From Paenibacillus daejeonensis DSM 15491 (GTDB lineage: Bacteria; Bacillota; Bacilli; Paenibacillales; Paenibacillaceae): 64,000 bases of DNA. The translations under genes were made by a program, and so were the position numbers. The first letter of the stretch is position 1; every line of letters starts with the position of its first letter. The notes beneath the pieces were generated by a model that saw only the letters and a list, made by a program, of their open reading frames with translations, was not told the origin of the DNA and ran no database searches. Of the stretch, positions 7,636-18,021 are shown in pieces. The stretch covers positions 124,001-188,000 of the forward strand of contig NZ_KB899666.1 of the NCBI RefSeq assembly GCF_000378385.1, in the 5' to 3' direction.

Positions 7636-10600
7636 TTATTCTAATGCATCATACAGCTTGTGGAATAAATTCAAAATGGCTTGCGCAGTTTCTGCGCGGG
7701 TGGCATTCGCTGAGGGATCGAAGATGCCCTGGCCTTTGCCTTGCAAAAGCCCGGCGGTCATGGCTTTATTCACGCCCTCTATGGCCCATGAAGAGATGCT
7801 AGCTCCGTCCTCGAGATCAGCTATTGCTTGTTCAGAAGCTGTAATGGTACCGTTCTCGTTCTCATAAGCACGAACAAGCAATATCGCCATTTGCTCACGG
7901 GTGATGTCCGCATGCGGATCGAATGTGGTCTCCGACACTCCCGTGATCAGCCCCGCTTCATAAGCGATCGCCACTTCCTCTGCATACCATTGTCCCGATG
8001 GAACATCTGCAAACGGCACGGAGCTTGCCGCATCTGTCAAGCCTAATGCCCGCACCAGTAAGGAAGTGAACTCTGCGCGAGTGGTAGACCCATTGGGCGT
8101 GAAGTGGGTATCGCTTGTCCCGTTAACGATATGCTTGGCGGCGAGCACCTCCAGCGTCCGGGCAGCCCAGTGTCCTGCAGGAACATCTGCGAAAGACTTC
8201 GCGTATTCCAGAACCGCATAGGTGCTCAGATGCTCAAGCGTGACCGTCATGGTGGTTGTGCCAGCGTCCACACGGCCTCCTGCATATTCCCACTGCTTGC
8301 TTCCTTCATTGTAATAATAGATGCCTAACAACTCTTCATCCACCCCGTCAAGATAAGGCAAGGTAAGCTCCACGCCGCCGTTCCCACGCTGGATGTCGAT
8401 GACTTCATCGTTGAACTTCAGCTTCAGCGTGATGTCGTAGATCCCACCTACTACGGCCACACGCGCTTGACCTCCAGCGGCAGAGACGTTCGACAGATCT
8501 GAAGCACTCACTGGAGCCACGGATATCTCAAGGCTTGCTCCGGACGGGTTCCCCGCCGCCGTCAGCCATTGCTTAAGCGACTCCGCTTGAACCGTGACAA
8601 TGGCCTTCTCCGCTCTCACCTGCAGCGTTCGTCCACCGAGATCCTCTACAGCTATGGACTTCGATGTGATCCCGCTGCCAAGCTCCACAATTGCTTTATC
8701 TCCATCTATGACGATGTCCCCTTGAGACGGCGTCGATGGTTCTGGATCGACTACAGGCGGACTAACAGGCCCTGGATGGATGGGAGGATTCGTTGGACCT
8801 GTAGGACTCGTGGTCTGGCCACTAATCGTAACCAGCTTTGTGCCCACAACGCCCGAGCCATCGGCCGCCGTCGCCACTACCGTGACGTTGCCGTTGCTAA
8901 CAGCTGTCAACAGACCTGATTCATCGATCGTTGCGCTGCCGGTTCCATTCTCGACCGACCAGATGACCGACTTGTTGGTTGCATCTGTTGGCCGTACCTC
9001 TGCTGTTAGAGGAAGGGTACCGCCTTTTGTCGTGATGATATCATGACCGTTAACCTGAATGGATTGTACAGGTACCGTCTCTATATCCACCGAGAAGTCC
9101 TCAGGATGGTCCACGGTATTGAGCATGCCATAATTCTCTTCGCTTACCCGATAGGCAAAGGTCACCGCCGTATCCTTCTCCACCGTCAGGCTGCCACCTA
9201 ATGTGCCTTCATGACTATCAATCTGGTCCGTCCAGGTGTAGGTTCCAGGTTCTATAAAGGCGGTCACCATATAGGCATCTTTTCGCGTCTGGACCATAGT
9301 GTACAAGCTCTCGTCTCCGTCTTTACGAAGTGACAGCTCCACCTTGGCGGTGCCAATAGGCTTGCTATAGTCTTCCTCGCCTTGAAGCTTGAATACCGTG
9401 CGCCCATCGTTAATGGAGTCAAACAGAATGCCGTTTATCGAATCCACCCATAGCACAAAGTTATCCGATTCTCTATCCGATGCCGGGAATACCACATTTC
9501 GATTTGCACCAGGAATCTCACCGTTATTCCATGTTCGGTCAAAATTGACCTTGTAATCATACGACACCGCCGCTTCTGGCACCGTATAGGTAAACGCTCT
9601 TGCAAAAATGCCGCCGCCAAGGTAATCAAGGGTAGACAACGGACTGGCTTGATCCCAACCGCCAAACGCTTTAAATTCCTCTATCCCCGTCCGATTAAAG
9701 AAATTCCCGGTCCAGTTCGCCACCTTCTTAATCTGCTGTACCGGATTACCGTTAACATCCTCACGGACATCCTGTCCCGTTACCACTTTCCCCTCTGTAG
9801 CCAATAAACGGATGATTACCTTCTGCGAAGCATTACTTTCGACTATCGCGCCTCTATAGATGGATTCTCCATTGCTTAGAACCTTATAGTCTTTTACCCC
9901 CTGAGGAAAGGCTACCTCTGCTTCGTAGATCCCCTGCTCATACAGGCTCATGTTGGTCACGCTATCGCCCACCTGGACCTGTACATAGTCCCCGGCCTTA
10001 ACATCTATCTCTGCCGTCGGTTCCTCGTTATCCTCTGGGTTGGGCAGATGATAGACTTCCAGCTCATACAAGCTGGCGTAGTCGCTCTTTTTTTCAGTTA
10101 CATGGACACGAACATATTGATAGTCCACAGCAGCGAAGCGTATCTCCTGTTTCGCGGTGCTTGTGCTTTCTCCTGTAGCAATGACCTCATATCCCGCTTC
10201 CGGATCATTTGTACCTTCAACTGTAAATTTTGCTTTGAATGAGTCTGCATAATCTCCAGTAGCACCCCAATACAGCGTCAGCTGATTGAAGGCTGTCGGT
10301 GTACCTAGATCCACACCAAACCACGGATTCGGATCCTCTTCATGCAATACGATAAAGGAGGTATAGCTACCGTCTGTAAGATTGCCAACATTCCGCGGGC
10401 CAATGCCACGCGTAGCGCCTCTTGCATTGGAGGATGCACTCCCTTGTTTTTGATGGGCAAGATTAACCGTCGCATCCACGCCGCGTCCGGTCACATCCGG
10501 TACTTGATCCAGATTGCGGTAGGCAGTTGCAAATGCATGGGCCTTCCGTTCAATGGCATTCACGAGATCTCGATCATAAGGAACCGGATAATTCCTGTAG

Positions 10601-11319
10601 TCCGAGCTCTCCACCAGCGCCCTCACGACGGACTGATCTTCCTCTCTAATCTGGAGAACGGGTTGTTCCGCTCCCGCGATGGTGTAGAATAGGGTACTCG
10701 CCGAGACCAAAGAAGCAAGATCATTCCCGTGAACATTGTCCCCGTTCCGATACCAGTGCTTGCCTTCGTTAAAATACAGGTCATAATAGGCCTCACCGCT
10801 AGGAGCAACTAAGGCGCTGTAGTCTTTTGCAACCGCAACGTAGGCATTTGTAAAGGTGGATTGCATGGATTTAAACACATCTTCATTGGACCAGGGCATA
10901 TACAGCACAAGCTGTGGGTTGGACTCTGCCTCCTGAATCCATGGATCAAACGCCTGAACGCCTTGTCTTAACAAAGCCTCTGTAAATCCAGAGGATTTCT
11001 CCTGTAGGACGATATAATCATAGTCCCCCTCAACGATGGCCTCCCGTGTGCTCGCCGCAAGAATCTCTGCCTGATCAATCAGGGAAGCGCCCATCTGGGT
11101 CCGCGTATCTATCATCGCCTGTTTGCCGGCATATGCAAACAATCGCTCCAGCTTATCTGCTACACTGTTGTACCTGGTCAAACTGTTGCCCACCATTAAT
11201 ATTCGGATCGGATCCTCTTGAGCCTCCGCCTCTGATGCAAGCGCTTGCAGATTTCCGATGCTCAGAAGGATAACCAATACTATGGCGATCCATTGCCGCA
11301 AACTGCTTTTCGTTTTCAT
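7636..11319 (-). CDS. S-layer-anchored multidomain protein with SGNH-hydrolase-like head
   Basis: Protein of 1227 residues with a signal peptide (about 1-30). Domains in order: an SGNH/GDSL-like region (about 37-230) with GNSLTRY (S46) as the likely nucleophile block; a discoidin/F5-8C-like carbohydrate-binding domain (about 285-430, NLTDGSYTSF, WFGVDLG, FRYVRVHV-type strands); a beta-rich middle; a Big2-type immunoglobulin-like domain (about 755-840); a Pro/Ser/Thr linker; a beta domain; and three S-layer-homology repeats at the C-terminus (about 1040-1220, FADVPAGHW and related). It is thus a cell-surface esterase or glycan-binding protein. GAAAGGAAAAGGG precedes the ATG. It is convergent with the Fic gene and divergent from a LysR regulator that may control it. 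Substrate unknown; the SGNH assignment rests on the N-terminal block only. Confidence 0.8.
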   Translation of the reverse strand: MKTKSSLRQWIAIVLVILLSIGNLQALASEAEAQEDPIRILMVGNSLTRYNSVADKLERLFAYAGKQAMIDTRTQMGASLIDQAEILAASTREAIVEGDYDYIVLQEKSSGFTEALLRQGVQAFDPWIQEAESNPQLVLYMPWSNEDVFKSMQSTFTNAYVAVAKDYSALVAPSGEAYYDLYFNEGKHWYRNGDNVHGNDLASLVSASTLFYTIAGAEQPVLQIREEDQSVVRALVESSDYRNYPVPYDRDLVNAIERKAHAFATAYRNLDQVPDVTGRGVDATVNLAHQKQGSASSNARGATRGIGPRNVGNLTDGSYTSFIVLHEEDPNPWFGVDLGTPTAFNQLTLYWGATGDYADSFKAKFTVEGTNDPEAGYEVIATGESTSTAKQEIRFAAVDYQYVRVHVTEKKSDYASLYELEVYHLPNPEDNEEPTAEIDVKAGDYVQVQVGDSVTNMSLYEQGIYEAEVAFPQGVKDYKVLSNGESIYRGAIVESNASQKVIIRLLATEGKVVTGQDVREDVNGNPVQQIKKVANWTGNFFNRTGIEEFKAFGGWDQASPLSTLDYLGGGIFARAFTYTVPEAAVSYDYKVNFDRTWNNGEIPGANRNVVFPASDRESDNFVLWVDSINGILFDSINDGRTVFKLQGEEDYSKPIGTAKVELSLRKDGDESLYTMVQTRKDAYMVTAFIEPGTYTWTDQIDSHEGTLGGSLTVEKDTAVTFAYRVSEENYGMLNTVDHPEDFSVDIETVPVQSIQVNGHDIITTKGGTLPLTAEVRPTDATNKSVIWSVENGTGSATIDESGLLTAVSNGNVTVVATAADGSGVVGTKLVTISGQTTSPTGPTNPPIHPGPVSPPVVDPEPSTPSQGDIVIDGDKAIVELGSGITSKSIAVEDLGGRTLQVRAEKAIVTVQAESLKQWLTAAGNPSGASLEISVAPVSASDLSNVSAAGGQARVAVVGGIYDITLKLKFNDEVIDIQRGNGGVELTLPYLDGVDEELLGIYYYNEGSKQWEYAGGRVDAGTTTMTVTLEHLSTYAVLEYAKSFADVPAGHWAARTLEVLAAKHIVNGTSDTHFTPNGSTTRAEFTSLLVRALGLTDAASSVPFADVPSGQWYAEEVAIAYEAGLITGVSETTFDPHADITREQMAILLVRAYENENGTITASEQAIADLEDGASISSWAIEGVNKAMTAGLLQGKGQGIFDPSANATRAETAQAILNLFHKLYDALE

Positions 11320-11461
11320 ATATTCATCCCTTTTCCTTTCGACGCGTTGGATTTTGACTCACTAGCAGTCGGGATGATTATAGTTCAAAAAAAGAGTTGC
11401 TGAGAATAACCAGATTATATATATTCATATATATCACAGGATATATGGGGGCTGTATTCGG
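11320..11461. promoter_or_regulatory. Divergent promoter region between S-layer protein and LysR genes
   Basis: A TATAAT -10 box for the leftward gene lies at 11377-11382 (read on the minus strand), about 55 bases before its start; no good -35 box is visible. An AT-rich imperfect palindrome (ATATATATTCATATATAT) at about 11417-11434 lies in front of the LysR gene and could be the LysR site. No strong ribosome site for the LysR gene stands out beyond GGGGG. Confidence 0.4.
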
Positions 11462-12322
11462 ATGGAGCTATTACAACTACGTTATTTTCGGACAGCGGCC
11501 ATACTGCAAAACTTCACCAAAACCGCGGAGCACTACAGGATCCCCCAGTCTGCGGTAAGCAAAACCATTCTTAAACTTGAAAGAGAGCTGGGCTGCGATT
11601 TATTCACCCGGCACGGAAAGAAAATCGTTTTGAATGAACAAGGCACATTGTTCTTGAAAAAGGTGGATATCGCTCTTACTCATATCGATGCAGCCATAGA
11701 GGAAGTGAAATACCCGGTTCTCAAAACCATTGGCATCCACATTCAAAGCGGGGTCCATTTTATACCCGATTTGGTCACTGCCTTTGAACAGTCCCACCCG
11801 GACAGTAAGGTGGTCTATTATCAAGGGGAACCCATCCTCTCCCATGAGGGGGAGTTCACCTTTTTTCAGCTTCCCATTGATGAGACCCTCTATAACTACC
11901 GCCTATTAATGGAGGATGAGATCATGCTCGCGGCTTCACGCAACAGTACATGGGCCAAGAAGAAAGAAATTGACCTGGCTGCGCTCCACAATGAACCGTT
12001 CATTTCCTATGATAAAGGAAACCAGCTTCGGATCTTCACCGAACGAATTTGTGAAGAGCATGGCTTTCAGCCGTCCATTATCTTTGAAGCCCATACTGTC
12101 TCCTCCCTCCGCTCCATGGTCGAAGCCAATATGGGCCTTTCTCTCGTTCCCTCGATCTCCTGGAATCTAGAGGTGTCCAAGCATGTGCAATTAATTCCGT
12201 TCACAACCCACCCCAAGCGCCAATTAGTCCTTGCCTGGAAAAAAGCCACGCCCCTGACAGCAGACAAGCAGCAATTTCTAGACTTTGCTCTTGCGTGGTT
12301 TAACGAGTTATCAAAACCCTAA
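11462..12322 (+). CDS. LysR-family transcriptional regulator
   Basis: Protein of 286 residues. An N-terminal winged helix-turn-helix (about 1-60; FTKTAEHYRIPQSAVSKTI) is followed by a periplasmic-binding-protein-like effector domain (about 90-284). It is divergent from the S-layer protein gene and shares its 142-base promoter region, the usual arrangement for a LysR regulator and its target. It converges with the mutarotase gene, leaving only 8 bases between stop codons. The effector is not predictable. Confidence 0.9.
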   Translation: MELLQLRYFRTAAILQNFTKTAEHYRIPQSAVSKTILKLERELGCDLFTRHGKKIVLNEQGTLFLKKVDIALTHIDAAIEEVKYPVLKTIGIHIQSGVHFIPDLVTAFEQSHPDSKVVYYQGEPILSHEGEFTFFQLPIDETLYNYRLLMEDEIMLAASRNSTWAKKKEIDLAALHNEPFISYDKGNQLRIFTERICEEHGFQPSIIFEAHTVSSLRSMVEANMGLSLVPSISWNLEVSKHVQLIPFTTHPKRQLVLAWKKATPLTADKQQFLDFALAWFNELSKP

Positions 12323-12330
12323 CGGAAGAT

Positions 12331-13290
12331 TCAACAACGATCCAAATTTCCTTCCAAACAAACCTCAAGTTGCCATGTAGCCGTTTGACCGCCGGAAACC
12401 TGCTTCACCTTCCCTCGGTTATACGCTTCCTGCACGGAATCCAAATAGCCTGTCGCAGGTTCGGGGGCAACGGTGTAATGTCCAAAAGCGCCATAATGCG
12501 CCCATATGGCCAAATAAGGGATTTCCTCAGGATCAAAACGAAAAACAATGCCAGCGCCGGAGACCGGATCGGTGATGGCTGCGTAGCCATCTTGCAAAGG
12601 ATCGGTAAAATAATACTTCTCCGCATGTCCACAGGAAGCGTCCTCCAGGATGGACAGGTCTGTAATCCCTTCATCTCTTGTTCGCGCCAAAGGGTAAGCG
12701 GAAATAGCATGCCTCTCGCCCAAACGTTCCCGATGAGAATAGGTAAGCTGAATGTTTCCTTCGGCGGGTATGGTATGGAGCTTCATCCCCGGCTCCACCT
12801 TCAGCAATGGATGAGCCGCCCATAAATAAGAAAATGATGCGGCAGCCCGATTCACAAGTTCATATTCCATATGGAGTCGGTTGCCTGTCAGAGTGAGTCT
12901 TTTTTTCAGAGTATAGGGAAGCTCAATACCATCCACTTCCATACACAACCGATCCCCCTCATAGGTGTACCGCCATGGTCTGCTCCATACCTCTCCATGG
13001 TCTGGAAACATAAGATGTTCCCAAGGCTTGTCGGGGCAAGCCGACGGCGTAATTGTCGGGAACATTTCATCCCAGCCGCCACAGTCGCCATCCTCCCAGC
13101 TCATTCCCATCGTCAAAGGCTCCCATGGGCGATTGGTTCGAAAAATCCATTCCCTTTCAATTGTTTTGTCGAACAAGGATACGATTTTACTACCGCGGTC
13201 TGGCACTACGGTTACCCCCAAGCTGCCATTTTCACCTCTGATGCATGTATAGCCCTCATAGGCAAACTCCTTCCAGGTTGTCTTATTCAA
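12331..13290 (-). CDS. Aldose 1-epimerase (galactose mutarotase)-like protein
   Basis: Protein of 319 residues, cytoplasmic. The all-beta galactose-mutarotase-like fold is suggested by the N-terminal strands (VTVVPDRGSKIVSLFDK), WGGWDEMFPT-like centre (GGWDEMFPTI), the conserved AAHPLL segment with a histidine, and a C-terminal PEPATGY. It is the last gene of the leftward alpha-galactoside operon and would interconvert sugar anomers released by the GH36 and GH97 enzymes. Its substrate is inferred from context only. Confidence 0.78.
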   Translation of the reverse strand: MNKTTWKEFAYEGYTCIRGENGSLGVTVVPDRGSKIVSLFDKTIEREWIFRTNRPWEPLTMGMSWEDGDCGGWDEMFPTITPSACPDKPWEHLMFPDHGEVWSRPWRYTYEGDRLCMEVDGIELPYTLKKRLTLTGNRLHMEYELVNRAAASFSYLWAAHPLLKVEPGMKLHTIPAEGNIQLTYSHRERLGERHAISAYPLARTRDEGITDLSILEDASCGHAEKYYFTDPLQDGYAAITDPVSGAGIVFRFDPEEIPYLAIWAHYGAFGHYTVAPEPATGYLDSVQEAYNRGKVKQVSGGQTATWQLEVCLEGNLDRC

Positions 13291-13313
13291 TCCATCTCCT
13301 CCTCATCCCCCTC

Positions 13314-15866
13314 TTACTCATCTGAAATAATAGCCAAACCGTAAATATGGGCTGCCCGTCCTTCGTCATTGTAGAGCCGGATCTTATTATTGCCTGCCTG
13401 CATCCAGATGCGGATTTCGCGTTGCTCCTTGATATCCCACACCGGGAAGCCCCAGCCGGCCGTGCTGTGCAGATTGGTACGATACGTGTGCGCTCCTCCG
13501 TTAAGCTCGATGCTAAGGTCTCGGCTCTCCCCTGCACAGTAGTCAAAGCGCATGAGATAATAGCCCTCCGCAGGCACCGTAACAGGGTCAAACGCAAGCT
13601 CGCCGCCTTCACCAAGACCAGTAGCCTTCTTCGTGCCTACTGCATCCAGCACCAATTCGGCGCCGCCGCTCAGGTTGCCCTTCCCCACGGGAATATACAT
13701 TTCTTTCGGTGGGTGGTTATCAATAATGTGGATTCGTTCCAATGCAGGCACCGCACCTGCGATTCGCTCCACTTCCAACGCGCGCACTCCGCCAGCGAAC
13801 GGAAATACCACATCGCGGGTCATGAATATTTTATTGGACCCGCTTGGTGGCATATCCATGTCCACTTGGTTGATTCCGTCGCTTACACGTAGCGTCCAAG
13901 GCTCAGGTGCTGCATAGAACAGTCTTATAGTCTGAGGTGTATTCGTGGTTTCGACTGAAAAGACAAGACTGCCATTCAGCAACACCGCTGTCTGTTCATT
14001 TTCATATACGACCGGCTCACTGCCTTGCCGTGTTTTTCCTGCATGTGCCAAGTACTCTGTTCTTGCTTCACTCATGTAACCGGAGCACATGCCTTGGGGC
14101 AGGTCCGAGATTTGCTTAGTAATATAGACTCCGGCACCGCCGCTTTTCAGTAACGGAAGCTCTATGACTTCGCCAGAAGTCACTGTGATGCGCTTAACTT
14201 TCATCAATTCGCCGCTGGAGTCATCCTCATAGACATCTGCCTCAAACTCACCTTCTGGCAAGAAATCCATCGTTAGACGCAAGATCATCGCTTCATCGGT
14301 AATGCAGCCAATCAACCATTCCTCTTTCGACCGGCGCATAATAGCTGCATGATGACCTGGAAAACCGGACAACACCTTCACCTCATCGTAAACAGGCTTC
14401 ATGCGGCGCAGCAACTCGGTTCCCCGCCATGCCTCCAAATAGTGAATGGAAGCCGCAATATGCGAAGCGCCGGATTCATAGACAACGGAGAGTGCCAGTT
14501 GATGCGCTAACGTCGTGTTTCGGTTGTTGTTGGAAAACCCGGTCGGCGTGTAATCCATCGGACCGATCACATTGCGCGTAAAAGGAACTGTGCAATTGTG
14601 CTTGGCGTCCGGCAAGCCGCCCCACATATAATGTTCAATTCCCAAGATTCCTTCTGCCGTCATAAAGTTCGGCCATGTGCGCCCTTCGCCCATACATTTG
14701 GTTGATCCATGAAAATTAATCATTAACCTATGTTCCGTCATTACGTTTGCAATCATCTCGTATTGCCACATCGTATGCTGGGAATCGTTCTGGAAGAAAT
14801 CGACCTTTAGCCCGTCAACCCCGCAGCTCGCCCACAACGGAATTTTCTCTCGCGCTTTTTCAGGAGTGTCAATATATTGCATGGCGCTCCAGAGCCATAC
14901 AACAATTCCCTTGGAATGGGCATAGTTGCACAGCTCTTTCAGCCATGTTATGTCCCAGTCCGCATCTACCGTCAGACCTTCAAACCCGACCGCTGCCGCA
15001 AAATCCACGTAACGTTTTTGCTCGGTGTAGAGCTGGGCACTATTCATATACTCCCACCAGCCCCATAAACAGCGCCCCGGCTTGATCCAGGTTGTATCCT
15101 CCATTACAGAAGGCGGATTCAAGTTATAGTTGATCGTGGTATTGACCAACTCATTCAAATCGTCTGTAGCCACAATGACGCGCCAGGGAGAGGAGAACGG
15201 AAGGCTGCAGGCGAGCGGTCCACCCATTTCTTCCGGTGCAAATTCCAAAGATAAGGTTCGCCCTCCGGCTCCGCGCAGATGACAGGAACAATAACTGCCG
15301 TCTGTGTTATACACCTCTGCTTCTGTAAGCATGACCCAGCCGCCATGGTCCGCATGGAACAAGCTAGGCATTCCGTAATCTCTGCCTTCCTTGTCCTCCC
15401 AGCCGGTACGGTCATAGGTGCCTTCATAGCTGCTTACCCACTGCTGCAGCCACAGATCATTGTAGGTCTCTGGCAAAGTGAAGGTGGTTGCTTCACGTAT
15501 AATTTTCATGGGCTTCTCTACATCAGACCTTACTTGATAACGGAAAGCAGCGCCATCATTGTAAGCACGCGCACACAGGACAAATGTATACGAGCCGCAC
15601 GCAAACGCTAACGTCATTTCATTCGCATGATTTTCATAAACCGCTTTTTTACCCGCGGGGATCGAATAACTCTCGTCCACAACAGCATGAGTTTTGTTTA
15701 CAAAACGAAAGCCTGTTGTAAAGTTTTCTATATCACTTTCAAAGCCAAGCCCGCTTGGCCCGATGACCGTTTGGCCGTTGCGCTCCACGGTGTACCGCAA
15801 CTCCTTCTCGGGAGTCTCATAAACGGTGAATTTAACTGCGTTATTTGGCGAATCCAATTTCCACAT
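13314..15866 (-). CDS. Cytoplasmic GH97 glycoside hydrolase with C-terminal CBM-like domain
   Basis: Protein of 850 residues without a signal peptide. A GH97 N-terminal beta domain (about 1-250) leads to a (beta/alpha)8 catalytic domain with LWGWWEYMN, LTVDADW and GLKVDFFQND, then a C-terminal GH97 beta domain, and a carbohydrate-binding module-like end (about 720-850, ELVLDAVGTKKATG...). The Asp of KVDF (D356) is at the position of the nucleophile in the retaining branch of GH97, which includes alpha-galactosidases; this is from family knowledge, not tested. The start at 15866 has CAGGAG upstream; an in-frame start at 15977 would run into the GH36 gene. Second-to-last gene of the operon. Confidence 0.85.
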   Translation of the reverse strand: MWKLDSPNNAVKFTVYETPEKELRYTVERNGQTVIGPSGLGFESDIENFTTGFRFVNKTHAVVDESYSIPAGKKAVYENHANEMTLAFACGSYTFVLCARAYNDGAAFRYQVRSDVEKPMKIIREATTFTLPETYNDLWLQQWVSSYEGTYDRTGWEDKEGRDYGMPSLFHADHGGWVMLTEAEVYNTDGSYCSCHLRGAGGRTLSLEFAPEEMGGPLACSLPFSSPWRVIVATDDLNELVNTTINYNLNPPSVMEDTTWIKPGRCLWGWWEYMNSAQLYTEQKRYVDFAAAVGFEGLTVDADWDITWLKELCNYAHSKGIVVWLWSAMQYIDTPEKAREKIPLWASCGVDGLKVDFFQNDSQHTMWQYEMIANVMTEHRLMINFHGSTKCMGEGRTWPNFMTAEGILGIEHYMWGGLPDAKHNCTVPFTRNVIGPMDYTPTGFSNNNRNTTLAHQLALSVVYESGASHIAASIHYLEAWRGTELLRRMKPVYDEVKVLSGFPGHHAAIMRRSKEEWLIGCITDEAMILRLTMDFLPEGEFEADVYEDDSSGELMKVKRITVTSGEVIELPLLKSGGAGVYITKQISDLPQGMCSGYMSEARTEYLAHAGKTRQGSEPVVYENEQTAVLLNGSLVFSVETTNTPQTIRLFYAAPEPWTLRVSDGINQVDMDMPPSGSNKIFMTRDVVFPFAGGVRALEVERIAGAVPALERIHIIDNHPPKEMYIPVGKGNLSGGAELVLDAVGTKKATGLGEGGELAFDPVTVPAEGYYLMRFDYCAGESRDLSIELNGGAHTYRTNLHSTAGWGFPVWDIKEQREIRIWMQAGNNKIRLYNDEGRAAHIYGLAIISDE

Positions 15867-15888
15867 CGATGCAATCTCCTGTCTAATG

Positions 15889-18009
15889 TTATTTATTTCC
15901 CTCTCCACGCGATCGCTCCGGCAACAAGCGCACCATGCAGCTGGCATAGTCATGGTTAAGTGAAAGATCGAGACCATGATTCATTAAGAATGCACCTGAA
16001 TAGTGCTGCTGTTGCTGGCCTTCTCTGTCCACCTGATAGATCGTTTTCGGGTTCAAGCCTCTTGGACGGATAGAAAACGTCGTGCGCCAGCGAGAAGGAT
16101 GATCCAAGAAGGCAAACAGCACGCTTTCTTCTCCATTTTCGTATTGAACGGCCTGCAGTCCGTCCACCGGCAGCGAAGCCAATCGGTGTAATCGCCCAAA
16201 CTGAATAATCGGACGGATGTCTTTATAGATCTTCACATAGGTTGCCAGAAGCTCCATATCCTCTACTGTGCACTCATTTAGATTCATCCCAATGCCGAGC
16301 GCACCGCACATGGAGCTATGCAACCGGAATAACAGCGGCATGGTACGTTTGCCATTGTTCCCCGAATCCGTCACCCAGGCACGCATATACTTGATGGGGT
16401 ATAGATAGCTATATCCTTCTTGAATAGACAGCCGGTCCAGAGGATCCGTGTTATCACTTGGCCAGAACTCGTCAAAATAGTGCATCGCGCCATAATCCAC
16501 GCGGCCGCCGCCGCTTGCACAAGCTTCCCACTCGACCTCGGGATGCAGCGTTCGGAGCGATTGGATAATATGATAGAACCCTTTCGTATGCTGGTACCAA
16601 ATGGTTTTAAATTCACTGGGGTCCAAATTGGCAGAAGCCACCTCGCTTATGCCTCTGTTCATATCCCATTTGATATAGGCGATCTCATGCTCCGCAAGCA
16701 GCCGGTCGATCTCCCCAATGATATAATCCCGAACGTCTTGCCTTGTCAGGTCCAGCATGTACTGGTAGCGCCCCTCCATCACCGGACGATTGGGATAATG
16801 ATAGACCCAGTCAGGATGCGCACGATACAACGCACTGTCGCGGTTTACCATTTCGGGCTCGATCCACAAGCCGAATCGCATGCCGTAGCTCTTCAGCTTG
16901 CGGGTCAACGGAGCCAGACCGTTGGGGAACTTAACCGCGTTCACCTGCCAATCCCCCAACCCCGCATGATCATCGCTGCGCTCGCCAAACCACCCGTCAT
17001 CCATGACAAACAGCTCCACACCGATCTGTGCAGCCTTGTCGATCAGTTCCAGCTGCGCCTGTTCATTCACATCGAAGTAAGTGGCCTCCCAGGAGTTATA
17101 TAAGACAGAAAGCGGCTGATCTGCCAACGGCTTGGGCATGACGTATTGTCTGGAGAACTCGCCCATCGCATTGGACATGCGGTCCAGCCCATCCGGCGAG
17201 TACCCCAGGTACAGAGCCGGTGTTTCCAGCGCTTCCCCGCCTGCCAACCGCCATTCAAAGTCGGTATCGCTCATCCCCGCCAGAATATTCAAATACTCGT
17301 ACGGCGTTTGCTCCAACACGATTTTAAAATTGCCCGACCATGCCAGAGCACCGTAATAGACCTCTCCGTAGGTTTCACCCGCATTCTGATATAGCACAAA
17401 ACTCGGATTGGCTACATGCCCGGTTGCGCCACGCAAGCTTTCCAAAACCGTCTTTCCGCCCGCGATGGTTTGCTCGTAAGCATCAAAATCCGCATTCCAC
17501 ATGCCATTAAAGTTTTTCAGCGTCCAGCCTGCTCCGGGCAATGAACATTCTCCCGAATGCAAACGCTCCATTGTAACCATTTCACTGCCGATGTTTTTTA
17601 CGGTGCGGCGCTTCTCGATGATATCCACGTCTTCATACACCTTGTAGTGCAAGCACATTTGCAGCGGATACACTAGATCTTCCAACACCACGGTGAGTTC
17701 ATTCTTGTCGATGGTGTGCCCCGCATAGCGATAACGAAAATCCCGGACGCCATCGGCAAACGCGACTTTGAACGACGTTTCTTTGAAGCGCATGGTTCCA
17801 AACGAGGAGCATTCTTCTCGCTTCACATCCTGGATCGGATGAAAGCCCTGCTCCCATACATAGGGCTCATTCTTGAAATCATCAACCGAATCAATGCGTG
17901 CTCCCCAATACAGATGCCGCAAGAGCCCCTCCTGATCCACACTAAAGCTGTACGAGCAGCTTCTTGTGGTTAACAAAAAAACATGGTTATCTCCATGGAT
18001 AATAGCCAT
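15889..18009 (-). CDS. GH36 alpha-galactosidase
   Basis: Protein of 706 residues, cytoplasmic. Full GH36 layout: N-terminal beta-supersandwich (about 1-310), (beta/alpha)8 barrel (about 320-640) and C-terminal beta domain. The nucleophile lies in KWDMNR (D449) and the acid/base in SDNTDPLDR (D519); the 70-residue separation is that of characterised GH36 enzymes. MDDGWFG, a family block, is present. It hydrolyses terminal alpha-1,6-galactose from melibiose/raffinose-type sugars. It begins 12 bases after the solute-binding protein gene stop. Confidence 0.93.
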   Translation of the reverse strand: MAIIHGDNHVFLLTTRSCSYSFSVDQEGLLRHLYWGARIDSVDDFKNEPYVWEQGFHPIQDVKREECSSFGTMRFKETSFKVAFADGVRDFRYRYAGHTIDKNELTVVLEDLVYPLQMCLHYKVYEDVDIIEKRRTVKNIGSEMVTMERLHSGECSLPGAGWTLKNFNGMWNADFDAYEQTIAGGKTVLESLRGATGHVANPSFVLYQNAGETYGEVYYGALAWSGNFKIVLEQTPYEYLNILAGMSDTDFEWRLAGGEALETPALYLGYSPDGLDRMSNAMGEFSRQYVMPKPLADQPLSVLYNSWEATYFDVNEQAQLELIDKAAQIGVELFVMDDGWFGERSDDHAGLGDWQVNAVKFPNGLAPLTRKLKSYGMRFGLWIEPEMVNRDSALYRAHPDWVYHYPNRPVMEGRYQYMLDLTRQDVRDYIIGEIDRLLAEHEIAYIKWDMNRGISEVASANLDPSEFKTIWYQHTKGFYHIIQSLRTLHPEVEWEACASGGGRVDYGAMHYFDEFWPSDNTDPLDRLSIQEGYSYLYPIKYMRAWVTDSGNNGKRTMPLLFRLHSSMCGALGIGMNLNECTVEDMELLATYVKIYKDIRPIIQFGRLHRLASLPVDGLQAVQYENGEESVLFAFLDHPSRWRTTFSIRPRGLNPKTIYQVDREGQQQQHYSGAFLMNHGLDLSLNHDYASCMVRLLPERSRGEGNK

Positions 18010-18021
18010 CTTAGTTCTCCT

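Noticed and set aside
12323-12330. Search for a terminator between the converging LysR and mutarotase genes
   Set aside because: Only 8 bases separate the stop codons and no hairpin with a T-run is visible around them.
15867-15977. Upstream start at 15977 for the cytoplasmic GH97
   Set aside because: It lies inside the GH36 gene and adds residues unlike the family; 15866 has its own CAGGAG site.
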